Positions 57,201 through 64,000 of a stretch of 64,000 nt of DNA are shown here, in pieces. This DNA comes from Marinomonas sp. UCMA 3892 (GTDB lineage: Bacteria > Pseudomonadota > Gammaproteobacteria > Pseudomonadales > Marinomonadaceae): NCBI RefSeq assembly GCF_012726345.1, contig NZ_PTXN01000002.1, forward strand, positions 372,001 through 436,000, in the 5' to 3' direction. The translations under genes were made by a program, and so were the position numbers. Position 1 is the first letter of the stretch; each line of letters opens with the position of its first letter. The notes under the pieces were generated by a model. That model had not been told where the DNA came from and searched no databases. It saw only the letters and a list, made by a program, of their open reading frames with translations.

Positions 57201-57760
57201 TCACAATAACCTTGCCAAAATATCGTATCCTCTTCATCTAATAAATTAACAGCTTCATCATAAGGCCAAAATTTAGGCTCACGCTTGGTTAAAAATTCAT
57301 CCTGTTTCTCTACCGAAAGAATAGTAAAGCTGTCTTCAGATAGTGGACTTAAAATATCTCTAGGGATAACAGGATAAGCAGCAGGTACAAAATGCCCAGT
57401 TCGGCTAACCCACAGCCGACAAATTAACGGCGCTACATAGTCAGGATATAATGACGATTTTTTCTTACCATGCTCTAAGCGAACCTTATAGACCATGGGT
57501 CGAAATACGACTTGCACAAGTTGAATATCTTCCGCTTCATTATGAAAAAATGTAGCGAGCAACTCTGAGTCAGCAGCTAAACAACCTTTTTTAAAAACAC
57601 TTAGATCAACCTTAGCCAATCCTTCAATATCGCTTTTGCTAAGAGCACCTTTGCCGCTTTCAGCATCTGCTAACGAATTGCGCCAATAAGATAACCATTG
57701 CTTGGTATGCTCCACCGTATCCCTACTTGTATTCTCAGAGTTTATGACTTTATTTGGCAT
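54206..57760 (-). CDS. UPF1-like SF1 helicase fused to a PLD nuclease (Mokosh type II-like)
   Basis: Protein of 1184 residues. A helicase core starts with the Walker A loop GPPGTGKTTF (about 300-310), has a long helical insert (about 380-650), Walker B IDEAGQVAPE (about 711), YLREHRRCLEPI, and VGTVHALQGAERPVVIFSM with LNVAVSRAKDSFVVFGD (about 930-990), all typical of the COG1112/UPF1-like SF1 group. The C-terminal 150 residues form a phospholipase-D-type nuclease domain with HSKLVMGDDVYLCVGSYNW (HxK-x4-D, about 1123). This single-protein layout matches Mokosh type II anti-phage defence (family name from memory). It starts eight bases after the hsdS stop, so it belongs to the restriction operon. 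Confidence 0.85.
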   Translation of the reverse strand: MPNKVINSENTSRDTVEHTKQWLSYWRNSLADAESGKGALSKSDIEGLAKVDLSVFKKGCLAADSELLATFFHNEAEDIQLVQVVFRPMVYKVRLEHGKKKSSLYPDYVAPLICRLWVSRTGHFVPAAYPVIPRDILSPLSEDSFTILSVEKQDEFLTKREPKFWPYDEAVNLLDEEDTIFWQGYCDTARELLKLCDRELLQGDFMRLENAYLVKSQAQMGASRHIIELYDWLSKDKSSLPLLTQYATTDRPTLLPCETSLQSFQHRLGHGSSQYPLALAQRDALGQVLAMKEGEILTVNGPPGTGKTTFVLSLVASSWVKAAIAQAEPPLIVAASTNNQAVTNILEAFEKGFEMTKGPFGRRWLSKVKSYGGYFPAQSKEAKEAPHYQTVSFYKEIELPDVVSQAEEGFLENARAAFDDDSLLSVSKVKKRLHASLLATCQSLDDVLAAWQAKFECEAAWRAIGLDPEAFVAKKQMELDRLLMQASVIKQDLNKWRHFCADESWVLSLFSFLPSVARKRRLRRELFIEAEISEGSQRRIKEADDSSEQTVEQVLKQCLDDRIQICDVYQADIQGLQRLKADFEKAQESFLALWSRLEMAQPVPDSFTELDCVLDVSLRFTLFQLATHYWEARWLEDCAEQHEVLKQQANTGKEKTGIKSVRPRWQRRMKLTPCVVSTLYALPSHMTHQVFEGDAQYRKEYLVQEIDLLIIDEAGQVAPEVAGASISLAKRAVMIGDIYQIKPVVGVTPSVNLGNLLANNLMVSQEGYELLKASGRSVVDGSAMHVAQASSQYHYLSEAEPGMYLREHRRCLEPIISFCNDLCYDGLLQPLRNTAAVDSQIPPFAYIHVDGRSERLPSGSRVNELEAITIAEWLLSEKEHLESVYGLPLAKIVGIASPFKAQSELIKEKCQELGIEVGSSAEAVTVGTVHALQGAERPVVIFSMVYSRHADGAFIDQDPSILNVAVSRAKDSFVVFGDMEVITHAAKGTPRALLSTYLLKDENSLLAFRVKKARPDLLKFCKEPKLISNSDDHDQWLKDVLQHAQKRVAIVSPWLSLDKLKEAGFIHAFTDAIARGVEVIVYTDRYFNTQSNNRFDSEKSNLFEKSISELMTYGVVVKVVEKVHSKLVMGDDVYLCVGSYNWASAVRDGKYKNMETSMAYTGSLHEEISTQLSVLNSHVSKEKI

Positions 57761-57768
57761 AGATTAGG

Positions 57769-59217
57769 TTACTTTCTCTTCCCAACCTTCTTCGCGGCCT
57801 TGGCAAGGGCTTCGCTTTCCGCACGAGCGGCGGCGATGCGATTGAGCAGTTCGTCGGCGGGTTCGTCGTCTGGATTTTGTGGTACTAGCTCGCCGCGGAA
57901 GGCTTTGGCTAAGATGGACTGGGTGAGTTTATCGACGCGCTGCTGGGCTTTTTGCACTTGTTTTTCGATGGTGTCGGCAAAGGCAAAATATTGATCCACA
58001 AGTCGGACGATTTCGGTTTGTTCTTCAAAAGGAGCAAAAGGAATAGCTAAGACCTTCATATCTCGAAGATGCAAATTTTTTATTGCAGATCCAACAATCC
58101 TACTAGAAACATCAATTTCATTAATCCATTTCTGCAACGCTATATTCATATAATTCATATTTACATAACAAGAAGCAGGCTTAAGTAAAGCTACACTAAC
58201 AAATAATGAAAATTGCTTGTCTGTCTTAACAATAGCAGTGCGACCTATTGTTCCACTTTTCGTAATTAAGAGATCACCTTGCTCTACGTGACATCGACGA
58301 GATAATTCAGCATGCTCTTCTTCTGTTATATATTTTGTATCTGTAAAGTTGACCTCCCCACTTTTTATATCTTTAACTGAAATAAAGGGAATTCCTGATT
58401 GTACGTATGTCGGTGTGTGATGCGTCCCATCGACTATTTTTTTTGTAAGTGAATCCAAAGAAACCCAAGTCCATTTTTTGGGGATTAAGAATTCTTCAGA
58501 TTTTAAATGCTCTTGTGTATATAACGCTTTACCCTTTAAAAACTTTGACCTTTCGACCTTATTTAAATCTAATGTTTCAAATACATTGGTGCAGGTATTT
58601 ACCTCCCTCCACTCCTCGGTCAATTTCCCGCTTACAGCGGCGGCAAGGACGGACTGGCGGAAGCGTTTGAGGATGGCGGGGATGCCGTCGAGGCGAGCTT
58701 TGATTGTATCCACCTGCGCCAAAACTTGATCTAGCTTTTCGACAATACGTTTTTGTTCGACAAGGGGAGCAAGTGGAAAATCAAGGTCTTTAAGAACTTC
58801 TAACCGAATACCTTTCACTGTTGTCCCAGTTCCTAAAGCTTCAACCTTCATCCCTTGTGAACGATACCAATTTTCAAAATAATATTGATTCACTTCCTGA
58901 TTGATAAAAAGCGCTTTCAGATCTTGATTGATAGCTGAGTCAAAACTCGCCCTAATGATTTTTCCTAAACTCATCCTTGTTGCAATAATCGGGACTCCAG
59001 CAGGAATAATATTCGTACTGCTGTTTTCAACTGCTTCTTGGGTTATATGATCAACAGTGTCCGTTAAGAATGTTTTATTCATATCCTTTACTGTCATCCA
59101 AGGGATCTCTCCCATAAAATAGGATGGTTGAGACTTGCTAGGCGTTCCACCTCCTACAATTTTATCGACAACGTTTTCAAGCTTGACGAGACTCCACCCT
59201 TTCGGCAATTCGCTCAC
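57769..59217 (-). CDS. hsdS: Type I restriction-modification specificity subunit HsdS
   Basis: DNA-recognition subunit of 482 residues. Two target-recognition domains are separated by a conserved helical spacer: TRD1 (about 5-170), coiled spacer LVEQKRIVEKLDQVLAQVDTI (about 160-200), TRD2 (about 225-400) and a terminal helix FEEQTEIVRLVDQYFAFADTI onward. The codons in the TRDs are visibly more AT-rich than the spacers, consistent with exchange of TRDs. The GTG start overlaps the hsdM stop by four bases (GTGA). Confidence 0.93.
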   Translation of the reverse strand: MSELPKGWSLVKLENVVDKIVGGGTPSKSQPSYFMGEIPWMTVKDMNKTFLTDTVDHITQEAVENSSTNIIPAGVPIIATRMSLGKIIRASFDSAINQDLKALFINQEVNQYYFENWYRSQGMKVEALGTGTTVKGIRLEVLKDLDFPLAPLVEQKRIVEKLDQVLAQVDTIKARLDGIPAILKRFRQSVLAAAVSGKLTEEWREVNTCTNVFETLDLNKVERSKFLKGKALYTQEHLKSEEFLIPKKWTWVSLDSLTKKIVDGTHHTPTYVQSGIPFISVKDIKSGEVNFTDTKYITEEEHAELSRRCHVEQGDLLITKSGTIGRTAIVKTDKQFSLFVSVALLKPASCYVNMNYMNIALQKWINEIDVSSRIVGSAIKNLHLRDMKVLAIPFAPFEEQTEIVRLVDQYFAFADTIEKQVQKAQQRVDKLTQSILAKAFRGELVPQNPDDEPADELLNRIAAARAESEALAKAAKKVGKRK

Positions 59218-60848
59218 GCTTGGCCTCCAAATAGTTCACCTTGGCCTTTTTTATTGCCTTGCTCTTGATTGCCTTCGACGGATTTTTCTTCCAGTCCAAA
59301 GGATTGTTCTAACAGTTGCTTTTGCGCTTCGGCTTCGTCGTCGGCGCCGAGAGCTTGCATCAGTTGATAGAGCTCGCTCATGGCTTCGGTCAGTTCCGCC
59401 ATGGCTTCGCCAGCGAGAATATCTGGCTCGGGTAGGTTTTCCGAGTTGCTGGCTTCGAGGTCTTTGAGCCATGCAATATCTAGGCTGTCACCTTTTTGCT
59501 CGCGAATGTAGTCGCGGCTGAATTTGCGCCAGCGGGCGGTGTCGTCACCTTCTTCTGTAGAAAGGCCGTCAATTTCGCCCAACTGTTGGTAGACGCCTTC
59601 TGTACGTGGCGATTGGCCGTTGGAGTCTTCCCCGTAGGCGGCAATAAAGGCATCAAAATGGGCGTCGGTTAACATGCGGCGTTTACCAAAGGTTTGCATG
59701 TTGGTGCGCATGTCGTAAACCCAAGTTTCTTGCGTGCAATCCATGTCTTGCTGTGGGTTGTCTGGCGCGCCTTTTTGGAAAAAGAGCACGTTGGTTTTCA
59801 CCCCAGCGGCGTAAAAGATGCCCGTTGGCAAGCGCAAAATAGTATGTAAATTGCACTTGTTCATTAGGTCACGGCGAATGTCTGTGCCCTTGCCGCCTTC
59901 AAATAACACGTTATCGGGAATCACCACCGCCGCACGGCCACCGGGTTCCAGCGTTTCGATAATATGCTGTATAAAGCACAGCTGCTTATTGCCCGTTGGG
60001 TGAATAAATTTACGGGTAATGTTGCTGCTGGACGCGCTGCCAAAAGGCGGATTAGATAACACAAGGTTAGCTTTGGGAATGCTCTCACCATCGGCACCTA
60101 AGGTGTTGCCCAAACGAATCGCGCCGTGTTCGCTGTCGCCTTCGATATCGTGTAATAAACAATTCATCAAGGCCAAACGGCGTGTCTCTGGCACTAACTC
60201 TAGACCAATAAAAGCGCGCTCCATTTGGAATTTCTGTATGTCGTCGGGCAAGTCTTCTAGGTTATTGCTGTGGGCTTTGATGTATTTATCGGCTTCGATC
60301 AAGAAGCCTGCGGTGCCTGCCGCTGGATCTTGGATAATCTCGCGCGGTTGCGGCTTCATCAGCTCAACAATGGCGCTGATCAAAGGGCGAGGCGTGAAAT
60401 ATTGCCCCGCGCCGGATTTGGTTTCGTTGGCATTTTTCTGTAACAAACCTTCGTACATGTCACCAAAATCATCACGAGCTTTGCCTGTGCCATCGGTGTC
60501 GTACCAATCGAGCTTGTCCATATTGGTGATAAGTTCAGTCAATTGGGCAGGCTGAGTGATGGTGGTCGTGGCGTTAAGAAAGATGGCTTGCACGATAGCA
60601 TGATGATCGCCATCCAGCTTGTTTAATAAGGTTTTGTAAAAGCTGTGCTGCTCTATGCCAATTTTGCTGGTTAGATCCTTCCAACGGTAACCTTCTGGCA
60701 AGAGATCTTCTTCTTGGCCAGTTTGTTCGCACATTTTTAAAAACAGCAAAGAAGCCAGTTCGTTCACGTAGTTTTGGTAGGACACACCACCATCGCGTAG
60801 GTTGTCGCACAGTTTCCAGAGTTTGGCGACCAGCTCGTTGTTATTCAT
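59214..60848 (-). CDS. hsdM: Type I restriction-modification DNA methyltransferase HsdM
   Basis: N6-adenine methyltransferase of 544 residues from the ATG at 60848; 14 further residues are open upstream but lack a ribosome site. N-terminal helical domain with GGVSYQNYVNELASLLFLKM, then the SAM motif DPAAGTAGFLIEADKY and catalytic NPPF in VLSNPPFGSASS. With HsdS it methylates target sites, protecting the host. It is more GC-rich by eye than the core genes, a sign of horizontal gain. The C-terminus is Gln/Glu/Gly-rich. Confidence 0.95.
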   Translation of the reverse strand: MNNNELVAKLWKLCDNLRDGGVSYQNYVNELASLLFLKMCEQTGQEEDLLPEGYRWKDLTSKIGIEQHSFYKTLLNKLDGDHHAIVQAIFLNATTTITQPAQLTELITNMDKLDWYDTDGTGKARDDFGDMYEGLLQKNANETKSGAGQYFTPRPLISAIVELMKPQPREIIQDPAAGTAGFLIEADKYIKAHSNNLEDLPDDIQKFQMERAFIGLELVPETRRLALMNCLLHDIEGDSEHGAIRLGNTLGADGESIPKANLVLSNPPFGSASSSNITRKFIHPTGNKQLCFIQHIIETLEPGGRAAVVIPDNVLFEGGKGTDIRRDLMNKCNLHTILRLPTGIFYAAGVKTNVLFFQKGAPDNPQQDMDCTQETWVYDMRTNMQTFGKRRMLTDAHFDAFIAAYGEDSNGQSPRTEGVYQQLGEIDGLSTEEGDDTARWRKFSRDYIREQKGDSLDIAWLKDLEASNSENLPEPDILAGEAMAELTEAMSELYQLMQALGADDEAEAQKQLLEQSFGLEEKSVEGNQEQGNKKGQGELFGGQA

Positions 60849-60933
60849 AAAAAATCTCTTTAGGAAAGGAGACACACTTGAACCAGCCAAGCGTGTTATT
60901 AATAGATGTTCGAATGGGCGCTATGATACCGAC

Positions 60934-63900
60934 CTAAGCCAGTTCGTCCCAGATGTACTCGTTAAATTTTTGCAGAATCTCGCCCAGTTCGTTGTTCAAG
61001 GCTTCTTGCAATTTGCGTTTGCCGCCGTCCCGTCGGTAATTGCCTATTTTATAAACATCGTCATCCAATACGACCTTGTCTTTAATGGAGCTGGCAAGAC
61101 GATCCAGCCATTTGATTTGCACTGGGTTCCAGTCGTTTTCGCTTTTAATCTTGTCTAGGGCGTGGTCCACTCGCACATCAAAAGGCAAAAGCTGCGGGTT
61201 TTTCATGCTGGCACGACGAATGTGTCCTACCAGTTTGGCGGCAATGTCTTGGGTTTTGGCCTTATTCCAAGCCATTTGCAATGTAGACTCAGAAAAATGT
61301 CTCGCATCGAACCATTCTTGTAATTCCACCAGTCCTTTGCGAGTGAGATCTCGCGGCCGATTGACCACGGCATCCAGCGCCGCCAGTTGGTTCACATTGT
61401 CTTTAACGAGTTGATCAAAGGCATCAAGGAAATCGTCCGGCTGGTTATAGTCACCGTATAGCGTTTCCACGCCAATCACTCTGTCTTCAATATCGGTAAA
61501 GATGGGTCGATCTCGCAAACTGTTCAAGGTGCGTTTTAAGTCTTCAATTTGCTCTACCAGGTTAGGCAACTCGGCAAAGTACTGAGCCGACATGCGCGCC
61601 CCTTGGCTTTTTAAGGTTTTACCCAGTTCGGCAAAAGAGCAACGGGTGACATTTTTCAAACGCTCGTCGAGCTTTTGGATCTGTTGTTCCACTTCTCGGC
61701 TACGCAGCTTTTGGTAATTGGCTTGGGTAATCACCCGCTGTAGTTTGGACACCAACTGTTCGTGACTGTTATCGGCAAAGGATTGTCCATTACTTTCCAT
61801 CACATCGTAGGTTTTGTCATCACTGATTTCTGTTACCAAGGTTGATAAGCTGACGTTTGGACGCACAACAACCGCTTGCATGGTATCGACGTCTTCTAGA
61901 GTTTTGTATAAATCCACCGCATCAAAAATACGGAAATTGGTTTTACCAATATCGGGACACAAACGGGTGGCACGGCCTTTCATTTGCTCGTACAGGATAC
62001 GGCTACGAACTTTGCGTAAAAACACCAAATTACAAATGCTGGGAATATCGATACCTGTGGTTAAAAGATCCACGGTGACAACGATATTTGGCAAGCGATC
62101 TTTTTCAAAGCGGGTAATCAGCGTTTGAACCTTGTTGGCGTCTTTGTCCGAATTACCGGTGATTTTAATTATGGCATTGTGTGGTAGGTTGGCGTATTGC
62201 GGCTTACCTGATTGCTGGAAAGCGTCTCTTAACGCATCCACCACAGCATCCGCGTGCTCGTTGTTAACACAGAAGATCAAGGTTTTCTGCTGGCTGTTTG
62301 GGTCTAGCCAGTTGGTTAACTCTTGGCAAATGGCCTTGGTAAAGCTAGGAGCAATGATTTGTGTGTTGAATTTATCTACTTCGAATTGCTGTTCGTCTTC
62401 GAGTGTGTCTAGAACTAATTCCCCTGTTACTGCCAAGCGTTCCACCTGCTCACCTTTGGCAATCGTAATACCTTTGGTGTTGAGTTCGGTGTTGATTTTG
62501 ATCGGCGGTTGATAGTCGTTCAAGTAGCCATCGATCACGGCGGTGCGATAGGAATAATTATAAATCGGACGACCAAAAATCTCGCTGGTGTGCAAGGCTG
62601 GCGTAGCGGTGAGTGCCAGTTTGAATGCATCAAATTGGTCAATTACGCGACGATAGGCCGAGATATAGTCGCGCTGATCACGAAACGCTAGTTCGCCTTC
62701 GGTTTGCTCTTTATCGAGAATATAACCGCGGTGGGCTTCGTCTATGATAATGGCATCGTACAAACCAACGGGGATAAATTCATCGTTTTGCAGTACGCGT
62801 TTCACTAGGGATTGCACCGTGGCTACATGGATTTTGGTGCTGTCTTCTGGGAAGCGATCCGTCAGGCCTTTAATATTGAAAATGCTGTTGAAAGTCCGCT
62901 CGTTAATACGCGTGTCATCAAACGAGGCAACCGCTTGATTGCCCAAGGAACGACGATCCACCAAGAACAAGACACGTTTAAAACGTTGCGACTGGATCAT
63001 GCGATACATGATGGCTATGGCGGTTCGGGTTTTACCTGTGCCGGTTGCCATGGCAAGTAAAGCACTGCGTTTGCCTGATACAACGGCGTTTTCTACCGCA
63101 CGCACGGCGTCTTCTTGATAGTAACGCAAGCCCAGCTCGCTCATATCCTCATGGGTGGCAAACCAGTTGTTCAATTTGCCTATGTTTTGCGCCAATTTGC
63201 TGAGCAATTCTGCTGGCTGGAGCCATTGAGGTAATGCGTCTGGCTGGTTGCTGGAAAGCCTTGTATCACGATACCAAATCCCGCTTTTGCTTTTTACCGC
63301 GGCGCTGTAACCACGGCCATTGGCAGAAAAGCAAAAGGGAATGTTAAAGCCATTGGCATTGTATTGGTTTATTTTTAACTCGCTAACCTGCTTCAGTAGG
63401 TCATCGTCGTTGGCTGCACGTTTTGCAAGTTCCTCATGGTATGCCAGCAAATCAAAGGTTTGGCTGTAGCGGTAGGCTTCGTTGAGTTTGTCAGCCACAT
63501 CTTGGTTATAACGCTTGGCTTCCACGACCCCAATTGGTCTTAAGCCGACAAACAAAACATAATCTGCAAAACCCACTTTGCCTGTTTCGTCCTTTCCTGT
63601 TGGCCATTCGGCAATCGCCATATTGCGGCCAATCTCAGGATATGTGCCACTGCTGTATTTAAGGTTTTGCGTGTCTGCTTCCCAACCCGCCAGACGTAAT
63701 TGCTCGTCAATTAAATAGCGGGTTTCTTTCTCGCTAAGGCCAAGTTTGTTTTGGTTGGCTTGCGTAAGGACAACCTTATGGAAAGTGTTGCGATCAGCCT
63801 CGCTCAACTTGGCTAATTCAGTGTCTTTGGCTTTTAACTGAGCTTCCAGAGCAGCAATGCGTGCTTCACTTTGCGCTTGGGTTTCTTGCTGCTGGCTTTC

Positions 63901-64000
63901 AAAGACAGACAAACGGCCTTTTAGCTCGGTCAGTTCGATGTGCTGTGCTTCAATCTCGGCTTGGCTTTTATGCTCGTTTTGTTTAGCTGCTTGTTCGGCA
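60934..64000 (-). CDS. hsdR: Type I restriction endonuclease HsdR (5' end beyond window)
   Basis: Motor and nuclease subunit. In order on the minus strand: an HsdR_N-like nuclease region with FADYVLFVGLRPIGVVEAKRY (D...ExK), the Walker A loop MATGTGKTRTA, a DEAH box in IIIDEAHRGY, helicase motif GRATRLC and a C-terminal helical region ending NEYIWDELA. The frame is open past 64000; before residue MSVFES (TTG at 63912) it continues as a coiled coil rich in Gln, Glu, Lys and Ala. In this subfamily a DUF4145 domain often stands further upstream (from memory). hsdM starts 85 bp after its stop. Confidence 0.93.
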   Translation of the reverse strand, partial: AEQAAKQNEHKSQAEIEAQHIELTELKGRLSVFESQQQETQAQSEARIAALEAQLKAKDTELAKLSEADRNTFHKVVLTQANQNKLGLSEKETRYLIDEQLRLAGWEADTQNLKYSSGTYPEIGRNMAIAEWPTGKDETGKVGFADYVLFVGLRPIGVVEAKRYNQDVADKLNEAYRYSQTFDLLAYHEELAKRAANDDDLLKQVSELKINQYNANGFNIPFCFSANGRGYSAAVKSKSGIWYRDTRLSSNQPDALPQWLQPAELLSKLAQNIGKLNNWFATHEDMSELGLRYYQEDAVRAVENAVVSGKRSALLAMATGTGKTRTAIAIMYRMIQSQRFKRVLFLVDRRSLGNQAVASFDDTRINERTFNSIFNIKGLTDRFPEDSTKIHVATVQSLVKRVLQNDEFIPVGLYDAIIIDEAHRGYILDKEQTEGELAFRDQRDYISAYRRVIDQFDAFKLALTATPALHTSEIFGRPIYNYSYRTAVIDGYLNDYQPPIKINTELNTKGITIAKGEQVERLAVTGELVLDTLEDEQQFEVDKFNTQIIAPSFTKAICQELTNWLDPNSQQKTLIFCVNNEHADAVVDALRDAFQQSGKPQYANLPHNAIIKITGNSDKDANKVQTLITRFEKDRLPNIVVTVDLLTTGIDIPSICNLVFLRKVRSRILYEQMKGRATRLCPDIGKTNFRIFDAVDLYKTLEDVDTMQAVVVRPNVSLSTLVTEISDDKTYDVMESNGQSFADNSHEQLVSKLQRVITQANYQKLRSREVEQQIQKLDERLKNVTRCSFAELGKTLKSQGARMSAQYFAELPNLVEQIEDLKRTLNSLRDRPIFTDIEDRVIGVETLYGDYNQPDDFLDAFDQLVKDNVNQLAALDAVVNRPRDLTRKGLVELQEWFDARHFSESTLQMAWNKAKTQDIAAKLVGHIRRASMKNPQLLPFDVRVDHALDKIKSENDWNPVQIKWLDRLASSIKDKVVLDDDVYKIGNYRRDGGKRKLQEALNNELGEILQKFNEYIWDELA

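Noticed and set aside
60019..60555. 178-codon open frame on the plus strand
   Set aside because: It is antisense to hsdM in a GC-rich gene where long shadow frames are expected. It has no ribosome site and no recognisable domain.
1..64000. CRISPR arrays, tRNA or rRNA genes, insertion sequences
   Set aside because: No regularly spaced direct repeats, no cloverleaf-like sequence with CCA end, and no transposase frame or terminal repeats were noticed.

Overview
The window looks like chromosomal DNA of a marine gammaproteobacterium, most likely Marinomonas or a close Oceanospirillales relative. This is inferred from low-to-moderate GC by eye, class Ia ribonucleotide reductase with YfaE, Coq7 ubiquinone synthesis, an acs/ErdR-type pair and many TRAP transporters. 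No rRNA, tRNA or CRISPR array was seen. Positions 1-31000 are mostly core genome: purH-purD, a degenerate 7TM sensor pseudokinase, hinT, coq7-pdxH, an AlkB-like oxygenase divergent from a DUF1624 membrane protein, nrdA-nrdB-yfaE behind two NrdR boxes, a CDP-alcohol phosphatidyltransferase, an esterase, a pheA-TonB receptor-binding protein operon, yidD, acs plus a LuxR-type regulator, a TAXI-type TRAP transporter, an M23 peptidase, fdhD and trkH. Positions 31000-46600 form one catabolic and uptake locus. On the minus strand a CoA-transferase, thiolase, enoyl-CoA hydratase, SDR dehydrogenase, acyl-CoA dehydrogenase, feruloyl-CoA-synthase-like ligase, 4HBT thioesterase and EtfB-EtfA run as a convergent set of steps: CoA activation, one round of beta-oxidation, thiolysis, and aroyl-CoA hydrolysis, with electrons passed to ETF. 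On the plus strand are two tandem, paralogous TRAP binding proteins, DctQ, DctM and a MarR regulator. The likely substrate is an aromatic or phenylpropanoid-type carboxylate (inference). Three copies of a GTTG-N7-CAAC palindrome sit before the catabolic operon and before both binding-protein genes, two of them inside a 65-bp duplicated promoter block. These are strong candidates for the operator of the local regulator. Positions 46700-53300 carry a large CHASE-PAS hybrid kinase with an HPt domain, a D-lactate dehydrogenase and an inositol-monophosphatase-family enzyme. From 53300 to the right edge lies a defence island: a MntA/HepT toxin-antitoxin pair, the 3' remnant of a second nucleotidyltransferase, and a minus-strand operon hsdR-hsdM-hsdS followed by a single large helicase-PLD nuclease gene that matches the architecture of Mokosh type II. 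hsdR runs off the window. The most unusual items are the operator/duplicated-promoter system of the catabolic locus, the helicase-PLD protein appended to a type I restriction operon, and the sensor protein at 3329-5626, which has lost its phospho-acceptor histidine and ATP-binding boxes.
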